Positions 28,087 through 37,548 of a stretch of 61,529 nucleotides of DNA are shown in pieces (within the stretch, counting starts at the first letter, position 1; each line of letters opens with the position of its first letter). The stretch is from contig PAPN01000060.1 of the NCBI GenBank assembly GCA_002708925.1, positions 1 through 61,529 on the forward strand. The letters are read 5' to 3'. A program made the position numbers and the translations under genes. The DNA is from Paracoccaceae bacterium (GTDB lineage Bacteria > Pseudomonadota > Alphaproteobacteria > Rhodobacterales > Rhodobacteraceae). Below the pieces are notes generated by a model. That model was not told the DNA's origin. It did no database searches and saw only the letters and a program-made list of their open reading frames with translations.

Positions 28087-29581
28087 GGTCTGAAACAGGC
28101 TCTGATCCGGCGTAAACCGCGCGCAATTCATCCAGGTGCTGCGGCATCGACACCGGCGCGCGGGCCCCGGCCCAGTAGGCGGCCAGATCAATCTGCCCCG
28201 ACAGGATGGCGCGCAGGCGGGCGTGGAAGGCCTCAACATCGCCGGCGCGGAACACCATTTGCGGGCAATGCGCCAATTCCTGCGCCCCGCCCAGATCGCT
28301 GGTCAGCAGCGGAATGTGCCGGGCGTGCATTTCAATCGCAACCTGAGGCAGGTTGTCATTCCACAGCACCGGGATGACGCCCAGATCCACGTTCTTCAGC
28401 AGATCATCCAGCCCGTCATGGGTATAGCCGTCGGCATAGCTGAGCCCGCCCAGACGCGCCCCCAGATCCGAGAGCCTCTCTAACGTGCCGTCCTTGATAT
28501 CGCGCGCGGCCACCACCAGGCGGATGCGTTTGGCCAGAGGCTCGGGCAGGGATTCCAGCGCCTCCAGCAGGAAAAAGAACCCCTTATCCCGGCGCATATA
28601 GCCCAGATAGGCCATGCTGAACGTGCCATCGGATTGCAGCAGGCTGGGCTTGGGCCGGGTGCGGGTGAAGCAATCGGCCTCGGCCGTGCCAATATACGAG
28701 GTCTTCAGCAGATCGCGCCGCACCCCAAAGCGCTCGGCAATATGGCCCACCGCATCCGAGACGCACAGCACCCGGTCGCAATGATCGTTGATCATCTGCA
28801 CCATCTGGGCGCGGCGCGCGGCAAAAGGCGTGCCGTCGGGGGCGCTGAGCGGGGCCAGACGGCCGGGTTTGGGCAGGGGCTTCCCCCCCCGCCGCAGCAG
28901 TTTCAGCCCCATGGCCACGCGCCGGCCCACCTTGATCGTGGGGCGGAACAGAGCCTCGAACGCTGTGGAGCCGGGCCGCAGCCCCGCAGATTTCAGATGA
29001 TAAGCCAGCCCGTTGGCCAGTTTCAGCTGCTGCGCATTATGCGTATGGGGCAGGCAGTGGACGCATGTGCGCCCCTGATCGAAATCCGTGCAGGTTTCGC
29101 GTTCCTGATGCCACAGGTTCACCTGCGGGCAGAACGGATAATAATTGTGCAGAGACAGGATCACGCGGGTATCGGGCCAGATGGATTTCAGATCCAGCGC
29201 CTGAACGGGCAGGCCTTCCAGATTGTTGAAATGCACCACGTCATAGGGGCCGGTGGCGTCGATGAAATCATGCAGCGCCCGCAAGGTCGCGTCATCGCGC
29301 AGCTGGCTGGCCTGACCAAAGGAATGATGCGCGGGCGACAGCACCCCCGAGTTGACGATCTCATAGCGGCGATGGCGGTCCTGGGCGGGCCCGTGGCGCA
29401 TCTGTTCCCAGCGCGGCACCCGCCGCAGCAGATCATAGGAAATCCCCGAGGACAGAAAGGTGGCCTTGATCCCGTCCTGCCGGTCCAGTTCCTTCAGGAC
29501 ATTGCGCTGATACTGAGTCACCCCGCCGCCGCGGTTCTCGTCGTCCAGATAGTCGACCCAGTTATAGTAGAGGATCCTCAT
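28064..29581 (-). CDS. GT4-type glycosyltransferase
   Basis: A 505-residue GT-B enzyme. The N-terminal half has GGGVTQYQRNVLKELDRQDG, and the C-terminal half ends with FSMAYLGYMRRDKGFFFLLEALE and the donor-binding segment VIPVLWNDNLPQVAIEMHARHIPLLTSD, including the characteristic E-x7-E-like region. A cluster CTDFDQGRTCVHC (about 175-190) may bind zinc. Its start overlaps the upstream sulfotransferase stop by 4 bp, so they are coupled. Its 3' end overlaps the convergent 1989-residue gene by 23 bp. Donor and acceptor are unknown. Confidence 0.85.
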   Translation of the reverse strand: MRILYYNWVDYLDDENRGGGVTQYQRNVLKELDRQDGIKATFLSSGISYDLLRRVPRWEQMRHGPAQDRHRRYEIVNSGVLSPAHHSFGQASQLRDDATLRALHDFIDATGPYDVVHFNNLEGLPVQALDLKSIWPDTRVILSLHNYYPFCPQVNLWHQERETCTDFDQGRTCVHCLPHTHNAQQLKLANGLAYHLKSAGLRPGSTAFEALFRPTIKVGRRVAMGLKLLRRGGKPLPKPGRLAPLSAPDGTPFAARRAQMVQMINDHCDRVLCVSDAVGHIAERFGVRRDLLKTSYIGTAEADCFTRTRPKPSLLQSDGTFSMAYLGYMRRDKGFFFLLEALESLPEPLAKRIRLVVAARDIKDGTLERLSDLGARLGGLSYADGYTHDGLDDLLKNVDLGVIPVLWNDNLPQVAIEMHARHIPLLTSDLGGAQELAHCPQMVFRAGDVEAFHARLRAILSGQIDLAAYWAGARAPVSMPQHLDELRAVYAGSEPVSDPIPAAMP

Positions 29582-30669
29582 TTCTTTGGCCTGGGGTCCA
29601 GGGCCAGGTGCTGCTCTAGCCGGTGCAGCCTGTCATGAAGACCTGCGTTTTCCTTGGTCATGCGCTGGCGCAGCGCGTGCAGCTCGTTCAGCAACATCCC
29701 GGTCATGTGCCAGATCTGGCGGTCGGTTTCCGGTTCGGGCCGGGGCAGATCCGCGCCCAAAGTCCCGACCAGATCGGGCCCGGCGCCGGGGATCAGGGCC
29801 TGGAGATTTTCCAACCCCGCAACCGCCTGGCTGCGGACCTGCGCGAAATCTCCGGCGGGCGCACCGGCGTCCTCTTGCTGCCGTTCGTTGAATTTCTGGC
29901 TCCGGATCACTGTCCAGTCGATGACATCCTTGGGGATGCCCGCATTCTGCATCATCCGCACCAGCTCCAGGGTGCTGTCATCCATGCGCGGGTTCGGATC
30001 GATCAGTGGCAGACTGACCCCGTCATCGGGCAGCTCAACCCCGAAGAGCGACAGGAAATCGCGATAGAGACTGTCATCATGGCGGCTGGCTTCGTCATAA
30101 GAGCGCAGGATCAGCGCTTCGGGGCCGAAAATCTCGGCCCAGGGTTTCAGCGCCAGGGCGTAATCATAGTGCACCGGCTCGATCACCTGGGTCACGGCCG
30201 TGTTGAAATCCGGCACCCTGACGCCCATTTTCACCAGCTGGTTATACCAGGACCGCAGATGGCTTGCGGGGGGGCGCAGATAGGCGATGACCCGGATCTG
30301 CAGATCCTGAGCATAGGTCGTCACGATGGATTTCAGCCGTTCTGCGGCCTCGGGGACATTACCCAGGCGCGCGAATTCCTCGGAGCTGACAATCATCCGG
30401 CCAGAGGGGCTGGTGCGGGTTTCGGCGAACAATTCCTGCCACAGGGTTTCAGGGGCAACGGGGTTATCATAGCCATGCATCAGCCGGGTCACCCCTGCCG
30501 CCTTATAAAGCGCAAAAGCATAGATCGAGTGTTTGCCCAGATGGCGCCGCTGCGCACCATAGGCCAGATCATGATTGGCCAGGAATTCGGGATTGTTGGA
30601 CAAAAGCGCCTGAAGCGCCGTCGTGCCGGTCTTGAAATGACCGATATGGAGATAGAGTGTCTTTGTCAT
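29578..30669 (-). CDS. Sulfotransferase-like protein with C-terminal coiled coil
   Basis: A 363-residue protein. The N-terminus TLYLHIGHFKTGTTALQALL gives the PAPS-binding loop (HFKTGTTALQ), and IRVIAYLRPPASHLRSWYNQLVK has the R-P-x3-S position of the 3'-phosphate motif. The last 50 residues (LLNELHALRQRMTKENAGLHDRLHRLEQHL) form a coiled coil. It overlaps the downstream glycosyltransferase by 4 bp (ATGA). A coiled-coil scaffold would allow it to travel with its glycosyltransferase partner; this is inference. Confidence 0.7.
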   Translation of the reverse strand: MTKTLYLHIGHFKTGTTALQALLSNNPEFLANHDLAYGAQRRHLGKHSIYAFALYKAAGVTRLMHGYDNPVAPETLWQELFAETRTSPSGRMIVSSEEFARLGNVPEAAERLKSIVTTYAQDLQIRVIAYLRPPASHLRSWYNQLVKMGVRVPDFNTAVTQVIEPVHYDYALALKPWAEIFGPEALILRSYDEASRHDDSLYRDFLSLFGVELPDDGVSLPLIDPNPRMDDSTLELVRMMQNAGIPKDVIDWTVIRSQKFNERQQEDAGAPAGDFAQVRSQAVAGLENLQALIPGAGPDLVGTLGADLPRPEPETDRQIWHMTGMLLNELHALRQRMTKENAGLHDRLHRLEQHLALDPRPKK

Positions 30670-30703
30670 CTGCGTACCACCTGCTGATCGTGATCCGCAG
30701 GCC

Positions 30704-31279
30704 TTACCCTACGCTGGCGGCCTGGGCCGAGGCAGACCGGAACCCGCGCCCGGCTTCGACAACGAAAAGGCGCATGTCATGCAATGTCAGGGAAAAGGCC
30801 TGGCACGGCAGGGGAATGACCAGGGTATGAAAGGCCTCCTGGATCAGCGGATCGCCCGGTTCGACCGTATGCAGCAGGGTCGAGATCTGGCGGCCCTCGC
30901 CTTTTACGTCCAGGCCGTCCTGCCAGTAGGTGTCACCATGGTTTTCCTCAAGCGCCGAGCGGCAAAACGGCGCGCTGTAGAAGGCTCTGGCGCTTTCGGT
31001 TTCGAACACGATCCCCAGCACATCGCCGACCTTCAGAGCCCCCTGGCCCAGCCCGATATTGAGGGAAAACCAGCGCGGCTCTTGCGACACCTGGGCCTCC
31101 AGGGCCAGCAGCATGTTTGCATCGGTCTGGGCTGTCAGCTCGACGCGGCCGTCTTCATCATCCCAGCTGACATAGATTTCAGGGCTTAAATGTGCATTGT
31201 TTTCAATCAGTAGATCGTCTTGATTGGCGCGGCATGTGGAAATGACATCCGCGGTAAAGGTCTCAATAGAATGCGACAT
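30704..31279 (-). CDS. Conserved-looking protein of unknown function
   Basis: A 191-residue protein with no family that I recognise. It lacks a signal peptide or membrane segment, is rich in predicted beta strands (SLNIGLGQGALKVGDVLGIVFETES), and has two Cys (FCRSALE and PLPCQAF). GGGAAA precedes the ATG. It lies 34 bp upstream of the sulfotransferase and glycosyltransferase pair and is oriented with them, so it may be part of that unit. It is divergent from the methyltransferase/coiled-coil gene with a 242-bp gap. Confidence 0.7.
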   Translation of the reverse strand: MSHSIETFTADVISTCRANQDDLLIENNAHLSPEIYVSWDDEDGRVELTAQTDANMLLALEAQVSQEPRWFSLNIGLGQGALKVGDVLGIVFETESARAFYSAPFCRSALEENHGDTYWQDGLDVKGEGRQISTLLHTVEPGDPLIQEAFHTLVIPLPCQAFSLTLHDMRLFVVEAGRGFRSASAQAASVG

Positions 31280-31521
31280 GAAAATTTCCCATCTTTTCAG
31301 CCGTTACAGCAGGAAAACAAATACAAGGCAAGCTGCTTGGCTTCAAAATGGCTGTGGGCGCAGAATATGCGCGAATTAGGCGCAGGATAGCGGCAGGGCC
31401 GCAAAACGACCGTTTGTTGCGCGGATTTCGTGAATACCCGCACCAGTCGGTTGAAGGCCCAGCACAACCCGCCTAAACAGAAATGAATAGAGCCTGTTAA
31501 TGCGCCAAAGGATTTTTTCTC

Positions 31522-32895
31522 ATGCCCTCTTCCCTGGATTTGCACGCGGCGTCTCCTTTTGGAACCATCCTCTATATCGGGGCCGGTGAGGCACAGGACC
31601 TTGGACAGTTTCAGGACCTGAACCCCCAGCAGATCCTCCTGGTCGAGGCCAACCCCGCGCGGGCCAGGGCCCTGGAAAAGCAGGTGGCCGGACAGGCGGG
31701 AATCGAGATCCTGTCCGTCGCGGTCGGCGGGTTCACCGGCCAGGGCCGGCTGCGGATTCTGAACATGCCGGAATATTCCAGCCTGCGCCCCTTTACCGGG
31801 CTGTCCGATCTGTTCCCCGGCATCCGCGAAACCCGCCAGACAGATGTCGATACCTATATGGCGCACGAGTTGGTTTCCCAGCTGGATCTGCCCGAAGACC
31901 GGGCCCATGTGCTGATCCTGGACGCGCCTGGCGTCGAAGAGGTGATCCTGCATTCCCTGATCGCCCATGACCAACTGACCCGATTCGAATATGTGATTCT
32001 GCGCGCTGGCATCGAGCCCTTCTATGAAGGCAACAAGGGGTTGGACGCCCTGATTCCGATGGCCACTCAGGCAGGGTTCCGCGCTGTCGGGCGCAGCGAA
32101 GAAGACCCGGATTTCCCACAGGCGACGCTGGTCAAGGATCCGCTGACACTGGAAAACCGCGCCTTGCAGGAAAAGCAAACCACCCTTGAGGCCAGGCTGA
32201 AAACACTGGAAGGGACACTCAAGACCGCTCAGGCCCGTGCCACAAAGGCCGAGGGCGCCTGGAAAGAGGTTAACGAGAGCCTCAAGGCCAAGACCTCGGA
32301 ACTGGCCGAAACCACCGACAAGCTGACCGCCGCCCAGGCCCGCGCCACCAAGGCCGAGGGCGCCTGGAAAGAGGTTAACGAGAGCCTCAAGGCCAAGACC
32401 TCGGAGCTGAGTGAAACCGCCGACAAGCTGACCGCCGCCCAGGCCCGCGCCACCAAGGCCGAGGCAGATCTGGCCGCCCAGGCCGAAATCCTCAGCATGA
32501 CAAAGACCGCGGCCCAGACCGAACAGAACGCGTTGAAAGAACGTCTGGCGCAACGCGAAGAGGCTCTGGAACGCAAGGAGATGGACCTGGGTGTCGCCCT
32601 GCGATCGCAATCCGCTTTGCAAATGGATCTGCAAACGCTCCGGAACAATTATGAGACGCTTCGGGCCGAGAAAACCGCGCAGGACAAGCTTCTGCTGCAA
32701 GTGACGACCCGGCTGAATGCGGCGTCCAGATACCTGCACATGCTCAATGCCGCGCCCGGCGAGACGGCGACGCCCGAACTGGATTCGCCCGAATCTCAGG
32801 AGGATCCCGCGCCCCAGCCAGCAGCCAAACCCACCGGAAAATCCCGCGCCCGCAAAACCAGCGCGCCCCGGAAAAAGCGCGGAGCCACAAAATGA
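31522..32895 (+). CDS. FkbM-like methyltransferase fused to coiled coil
   Basis: A 457-residue protein. Residues 1-200 resemble an FkbM-type SAM methyltransferase (ILYIGAGEAQDLGQ as the SAM loop, LLVEANPARARALE as motif II, SVAVGGFTGQGRL and LILDAPGVEE). Residues 210-410 form a long coiled coil that includes a 35-residue duplication. The C-terminus is Lys/Arg-rich. FkbM enzymes O-methylate sugars or glycan termini. ATG follows AAAGGA. The gene overlaps the next by 4 bp. The coil may organise the polymer-modifying enzymes or set chain length, as in WbdD-type terminators, but that is a guess. Confidence 0.72.
   Translation: MPSSLDLHAASPFGTILYIGAGEAQDLGQFQDLNPQQILLVEANPARARALEKQVAGQAGIEILSVAVGGFTGQGRLRILNMPEYSSLRPFTGLSDLFPGIRETRQTDVDTYMAHELVSQLDLPEDRAHVLILDAPGVEEVILHSLIAHDQLTRFEYVILRAGIEPFYEGNKGLDALIPMATQAGFRAVGRSEEDPDFPQATLVKDPLTLENRALQEKQTTLEARLKTLEGTLKTAQARATKAEGAWKEVNESLKAKTSELAETTDKLTAAQARATKAEGAWKEVNESLKAKTSELSETADKLTAAQARATKAEADLAAQAEILSMTKTAAQTEQNALKERLAQREEALERKEMDLGVALRSQSALQMDLQTLRNNYETLRAEKTAQDKLLLQVTTRLNAASRYLHMLNAAPGETATPELDSPESQEDPAPQPAAKPTGKSRARKTSAPRKKRGATK
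32230..32464 (+). repeat. 105-bp in-frame tandem repeat in the coiled coil
   Basis: Two near-identical 105-bp units and a partial third (for example GCGCCTGGAAAGAGGTTAAC at 32254 and 32359). Each encodes a 35-residue, five-heptad coiled-coil block. The period is a multiple of seven residues so the coil register is kept. Confidence 0.8.
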
Positions 32896-33842
32896 CCGAC
32901 GCGGCGGATCTGAAAGGGCTGGTCGATGATGCCCTGGGCCTGCTGGTGCCCTATTCTCAGGATGCCTTATTGCCCGATCAGGGGGCGACGGCCCCCCTGG
33001 AAAGCCTGCTGGCGCAATGTCAGGATTACAGTCAGCGCATCCTGAATGCCCCCCCCGAGCCGATGCGCATGATCCACCATTTTGCCTGTACAGGTGGCAC
33101 GCTGATGTCACGAGCCCTGGCCAGCCAGCCCAACACGATGGTGCTGAGCGAAGTGGACCCGTTCAGCAGGTGGTTCCGCCCGGCGGGCCAGTTCGCTCCG
33201 ACCGACCTGATCTTTCTGTCGCGCCTGGACCGATGCCCGCCCGATGAAAAGACGATCACGGCCATGTTCCTGGCCGCCCTGCAAGAGCTTCACAACGCCA
33301 TGGCGCAACAAGCCCGCCATGTTGTCATCCGCGACCACACCCATTCGCATTTTTGCGATGAGGCCCCTGAAAAACGCCCCCTGCTGGGAACCGTGATCCA
33401 GCAGGGCTTCGAGACGCGGCAGATCATTACCGTGCGGCACCCGCTGGATTCCTATCTGTCGCTGCGCAAGATGAACAGCGCCACCGGCCCCGTGGCGACT
33501 CTGGACGGATACGCCGCGCGATACCTGATGTTTCTGAACAGTTATCCCGGTGTTGATCTGTTCCGCTACGAGGATTTCGTGATCGACCCGGACGGTATCT
33601 GCCAGAAAATGTCAGACATCCTTGAGCTGGATTTCAACCCGCATTGGCAAGACACCCTGCCGATCATCCATCTGTCCGGGGACAGCGGCCGCAAGGGTGT
33701 TCGCATTTCTCCGCGTGACCGCAGACCCATTGACACCCGCACCCAAAGCGAGCTGGAAAAGGGCAGTTCCTGCTACGAACAGCTGTGCACACAGCTGGGA
33801 TATGATCCCGATCCGGCCGCATCCGCATATCCTGCGGAATGA
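32892..33842 (+). CDS. Sulfotransferase-like protein
   Basis: A 316-residue protein. IHHFACTGGTLMSRALA (about 61-77) occupies the PAPS phosphosulfate-loop position, and RQIITVRHPLDSYLSLRKM matches the RxPxxxxxS 3'-phosphate motif. It overlaps the methyltransferase/coiled-coil gene by 4 bp (ATGA), so both are coupled. It is a divergent member of the sulfotransferase superfamily; no function was confirmed. A short terminator follows. Confidence 0.7.
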   Translation: MTDAADLKGLVDDALGLLVPYSQDALLPDQGATAPLESLLAQCQDYSQRILNAPPEPMRMIHHFACTGGTLMSRALASQPNTMVLSEVDPFSRWFRPAGQFAPTDLIFLSRLDRCPPDEKTITAMFLAALQELHNAMAQQARHVVIRDHTHSHFCDEAPEKRPLLGTVIQQGFETRQIITVRHPLDSYLSLRKMNSATGPVATLDGYAARYLMFLNSYPGVDLFRYEDFVIDPDGICQKMSDILELDFNPHWQDTLPIIHLSGDSGRKGVRISPRDRRPIDTRTQSELEKGSSCYEQLCTQLGYDPDPAASAYPAE

Positions 33843-33867
33843 AGCGCTCAGTTTGCAGGCACTCTCC

Positions 33868-33888
33868 CGGCGGAGCGCCGCCTTTTTA
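33868..33888 (+). terminator. Short hairpin terminator after the 32892 gene
   Basis: CGGCG-GAG-CGCCG stem-loop (33868-33880) followed by CCTTTTT. The stem is only 5 bp but GC-rich. Confidence 0.5.
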
Positions 33889-34009
33889 AGCCCATGCGAC
33901 GGGTTTCCGTCTTGTGGCACCTACATCGCTTTGTTAATCGAAGTGCGTAGAGAACGACATGCCGTTACTACTTCTTCACGGCACAAGACATTCAATTGAT
34001 GGATATGAC

Positions 34010-35134
34010 ATGGCTAAAAAGGCATTGATTACTGGCGTTACCGGCCAGGATGGCTCTTACTTGGCAGAATTTCTGCTGGAAAAGGGCTACGAAGTTCACG
34101 GAATTAAACGTCGGGCCTCGCTGTTCAACACGCAGCGCGTGGACCACATCTACCAAGATCCCCATGTCAACAATGCCAATTTCAAGCTGCATTACGGCGA
34201 TCTGACCGACACTTCGAACCTGACCCGCATCCTGCAAGAGGTCCAGCCCGACGAGGTCTATAACCTGGGCGCACAATCCCACGTGGCCGTCAGCTTTGAG
34301 GCCCCCGAATACACCGCCGACGTGGATGCGATCGGCACCCTGCGCCTGCTGGAGGCGATCCGCTTCCTGGGGCTGGAGAAAAAGACCAAGTTCTACCAGG
34401 CCTCGACCTCGGAACTCTATGGTCTGGTGCAGGAAATCCCGCAGACCGAAACCACCCCGTTCCACCCGCGTTCGCCCTATGCTGTGGCGAAAATGTATGC
34501 GTTCTGGATCGCGGTGAACTACCGCGAGGCCTACGGCATGTATGCCTGTAACGGCATCCTGTTTAACCACGAAAGCCCGCGTCGCGGCGAAACCTTCGTG
34601 ACCCGCAAGATCACCCGCGGCATGGCCAACATCGCCCAAGGGCTGGAGCCGTGCCTGTACATGGGCAACATCGATTCCTTGCGCGACTGGGGCCACGCCA
34701 AGGACTATGTCCGCATGCAGTGGATGATGCTGCAACAGGACACCCCCGAGGATTTCGTGATCGCCACCGGCGTGCAATATTCCGTGCGTGAGTTCATCAC
34801 CTGGTCGGCGGCCGAGCTGGGCGTGACCCTGGAATTCACCGGCACTGGCGTCGATGAAATCGCCACCGTCACCGCGATCGAGGGCAATGACGCGCCCGCG
34901 CTGAAAGTGGGCGACGTGGTCATGCGCATCGATCCGCGCTATTTCCGCCCCGCCGAGGTGGAAACCCTGCTGGGCGATCCGGCCAAGGCCAAAAAGGTCC
35001 TGGGCTGGACCCCGGAAATCACCGCGCAGGAAATGTGCGCCGAGATGGTCGCCGACGATCTGAAGGCCGCCAAACGTCACGCCCTGCTCAAAGAGCACGG
35101 CATGGATGTGCCGGTTTCCCTGGAAGACGGATAA
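34010..35134 (+). CDS. gmd: GDP-mannose 4,6-dehydratase
   Basis: Converts GDP-mannose to GDP-4-keto-6-deoxymannose, the first step to GDP-L-fucose. It has 374 residues. The [32 protein letters not shown]-terminus has the NADP motif [24 protein letters not shown] and [13 protein letters not shown] carry the catalytic Glu and Tyr/Lys. The ATG at 34010 is preferred, as the open frame upstream has no family similarity. First of the GDP-sugar group with fcl and manC. Confidence 0.95.
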   Translation: MAKKALITGVTGQDGSYLAEFLLEKGYEVHGIKRRASLFNTQRVDHIYQDPHVNNANFKLHYGDLTDTSNLTRILQEVQPDEVYNLGAQSHVAVSFEAPEYTADVDAIGTLRLLEAIRFLGLEKKTKFYQASTSELYGLVQEIPQTETTPFHPRSPYAVAKMYAFWIAVNYREAYGMYACNGILFNHESPRRGETFVTRKITRGMANIAQGLEPCLYMGNIDSLRDWGHAKDYVRMQWMMLQQDTPEDFVIATGVQYSVREFITWSAAELGVTLEFTGTGVDEIATVTAIEGNDAPALKVGDVVMRIDPRYFRPAEVETLLGDPAKAKKVLGWTPEITAQEMCAEMVADDLKAAKRHALLKEHGMDVPVSLEDG

Positions 35135-35136
35135 GC

Positions 35137-35559
35137 GTGTTCAACGTGGGCCTCAAACAGTACGACCCTCACTTCTCACTCGTCTTTATTCATGTCCCTA
35201 AGACGGCGGGTCGGAGTGTCCGTACTGTTTTCCACGATTGGTTTGGCCCGCGTTTCTTCGCTCATTCTTTCAGCCGACAACGGAACTTTGAAAGTAAGGC
35301 CAATTATCCCGGCATAGTAGATAAGGTCTTTGTTTATATCGGTCGCACCGAAGCCCTGATAGCCTCTATGCGGCACATCGCGGGCCACTTCGGGCGGATG
35401 GTTCAGCCTGCTGAACCCGGTACGGTGCCGCACCCCGGCCGTGACAAACAAAATGACGACATCCATGGGCTCCGGGGTTTGTTTTACAAAAACAACGTAT
35501 TGAAATTTGAAGTCTATAATTGCGTCAAACAGCGGTTTGGCGCGCCTTCTGAACCGTAA
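35137..35559 (+). pseudogene. Truncated Sulfotransfer_2-like gene fragment
   Basis: A 140-residue frame from GTG 35137, 2 bp after gmd. LVFIHVPKTAGRSVRTVF is a clear PAPS-binding loop of the sulfotransferase family 2 type, but the rest of the fold, including the RDP-type 3'-phosphate motif, is not visible and the protein is about half the normal length. Base composition is more AT-rich than its neighbours. Either a remnant left by recombination between gmd and fcl or a very short protein of unknown role. Confidence 0.6.
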
Positions 35560-35571
35560 GGACTTAAGTGG

Positions 35572-36567
35572 ATGTCTGGATCATACCAAGCACACGAAAT
35601 GCGCAAGATTTACGTTGCTGGACATCGCGGCATGGTGGGGGGCGCAATTCTGCGCCGCCTACAGGCCCGTAAAGACGCAGGCGAGGCGATCGAGCTGATC
35701 ACCCGCACCTCCTCGGAGCTGGATCTGACCGATCAGGTCGCCGTGCGCGATTTTTTCCAGACGGAAAAGCCCGATGTGGTGATCCTGGCCGCGGCCAAGG
35801 TGGGCGGCATTTTCGCCAACAACACCTACCCGGCTGAATTCATCTATGAAAACCTGATGATCGAATGCAACGTGATCCATCAGGCCTATGCGGCTGGCGT
35901 CAAAACCCTGCTGCAACTGGGATCCAGCTGCATCTATCCCAAGGCTGTGCCGCAGCCCATGAAAGAAGACGCGCTGCTGACCGGCACGCTGGAACCCACG
36001 AACGAGCCCTACGCCGTGGCCAAAATCGCCGGCATCAAGCTGTGCGAGAGCTATAACCGGCAATATGGCGTGGATTACCGCTCGGTGATGCCGACCAACC
36101 TGTATGGGCCGGGCGATAACTTCCACCCCGAAAACAGCCATGTGCTGCCCGCGCTGATCCGCCGCTTCCACGAGGCCGCGCAAAACGGCACCGAAGAGGT
36201 GGTGATCTGGGGCTCGGGCAAGCCGATGCGTGAATTCCTGCACGTGGATGACATGGCCGAGGCCAGCCTTTTCGTGCTGGAACTGGACAAGGACACCTAC
36301 GAGGCCAACACCGAACCGATGCTAAGCCACATCAACGTGGGCACCGGCACCGACGTGTCGATCCTGGAGCTGGCGCATATGGTGGCCGAGGTGACGGGCT
36401 TTAAGGGCAAGATCAGCAACGATCCCTCCAAACCCGACGGCACCATGAAGAAACTGATGGATGTCAGCCGGCTGGCCGATATGGGCTGGAAAGCCAAGGT
36501 CGGCCTGCGCGAAGGGCTGGAAGAAACCTATGAGTGGTTCAAGGCGTCTGAAGATTTGCGGATGTAA
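35572..36567 (+). CDS. fcl: GDP-L-fucose synthase
   Basis: Epimerase/reductase that completes GDP-L-fucose synthesis. It has 331 residues. The N-terminus has [20 protein letters not shown] (GxxGxxG NADP motif), and the catalytic regions [23 protein letters not shown] and [21 protein letters not shown] give Ser, Tyr and Lys (YxxxK). The ATG at 35572 is about 12 bp past the preceding stop, and AAGGA lies upstream. It supplies GDP-fucose to the GT10-like domain at 42242 and the O-fucosyltransferase-like protein at 45778. Confidence 0.95.
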   Translation: MSGSYQAHEMRKIYVAGHRGMVGGAILRRLQARKDAGEAIELITRTSSELDLTDQVAVRDFFQTEKPDVVILAAAKVGGIFANNTYPAEFIYENLMIECNVIHQAYAAGVKTLLQLGSSCIYPKAVPQPMKEDALLTGTLEPTNEPYAVAKIAGIKLCESYNRQYGVDYRSVMPTNLYGPGDNFHPENSHVLPALIRRFHEAAQNGTEEVVIWGSGKPMREFLHVDDMAEASLFVLELDKDTYEANTEPMLSHINVGTGTDVSILELAHMVAEVTGFKGKISNDPSKPDGTMKKLMDVSRLADMGWKAKVGLREGLEETYEWFKASEDLRM

Positions 36568-36570
36568 TTC

Positions 36571-37548
36571 ATGAAGGTTCTGGTCCTCGGCTACAGCGTC
36601 ACGGCTGAAGGCCCTGGCTTTGTGGAAATCGCCGCCCAGAAGCTGGGCAGCGGTTCCGCAATCACCCTGGTCAAGGCCGGGCTGGGCGGGGTGCAGCCCT
36701 ATCACGCCCGGCATCTGTTCCCGTCTATTCTGCGCCACCACAAACCCGACGCGGTGATCCTGGATCAATCCACCCCCGGCTATCGTGGGTTTCTGCGGGA
36801 CCGGAAGGAATATTTCCGGTCGCTGCACGCCTTGCTGCGGGATGTTCAGGCCCAGGGCCTGAAATTCGGTTTTCTGGACCTGCCGCGGATCGACGTGGAT
36901 TTCGCCGATGACTGGGTTGCGGATTATCACGCCCGGCTGGCGGCGGATTATGGCGTGCCGCAGGTGGTGGTGCCCCTGCAAGAGGGCGTGCTGCGCGACG
37001 AGGTCCACCCCACCGAAACAGGGCGCGGGATCTTTGCGGATGCGCTGCTGTCCCTGCTGGACCGGCTGGCCCCGCTTAAGGGCCCGGCGGATCGCTTTGC
37101 CGATGCCCCGCGCTACGATGCCCTGATGGCCACCGATCTGGTCGGAGACCACATGCCGCGCTATCTGCTGTCACGCGGCGGCTATGATGAAAACATGGTT
37201 CTGGTCGGCTCGGGTCTGACGCTGACCCTGCCCTTTGGCGCCCCCTATGTGGTGCGTGGTTTCAGCGGGCTGATGTGGCCCCGTTGCGGCGCGTTTGAAA
37301 TCCGCCTGGCAGATCAGACAATCCACCATCAGATGTATAACGAGTTTTGTTACTATCCCCGTATGGGGGCCGTCATGTTCGGCGCTCCACACGATTTACA
37401 ACGCCACACGGCCAGTTGGGCCAGTTTTCACCAGTTGCCTGAACAACCCGACATCCCCTTGCGCAAAGGCACCGTGAACACGATGCCGCGCCTGGGCGCC
37501 ATTGGCAGCATCTTTATCGAACATCAGGAAGGCACACCCAATGGCTGA
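36571..37548 (+). CDS. SGNH hydrolase-like protein, copy 1
   Basis: A 325-residue protein. VLGYSVTAEGPGFVEIAA resembles SGNH block I with Ser in GYS, GLGGVQPYHARHLF is a block II-like Gly region, and LRDEVHPTETG provides the D-x-x-H of block V. Block III lacks the usual Asn. A C-terminal beta part has NEFCYYPRMGAV. The same layout occurs twice more in the next gene. The family can be an acetyl- or esterase-type glycan modification enzyme; substrate is unknown. Overlaps the next start by 8 bp. Confidence 0.68.
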   Translation: MKVLVLGYSVTAEGPGFVEIAAQKLGSGSAITLVKAGLGGVQPYHARHLFPSILRHHKPDAVILDQSTPGYRGFLRDRKEYFRSLHALLRDVQAQGLKFGFLDLPRIDVDFADDWVADYHARLAADYGVPQVVVPLQEGVLRDEVHPTETGRGIFADALLSLLDRLAPLKGPADRFADAPRYDALMATDLVGDHMPRYLLSRGGYDENMVLVGSGLTLTLPFGAPYVVRGFSGLMWPRCGAFEIRLADQTIHHQMYNEFCYYPRMGAVMFGAPHDLQRHTASWASFHQLPEQPDIPLRKGTVNTMPRLGAIGSIFIEHQEGTPNG

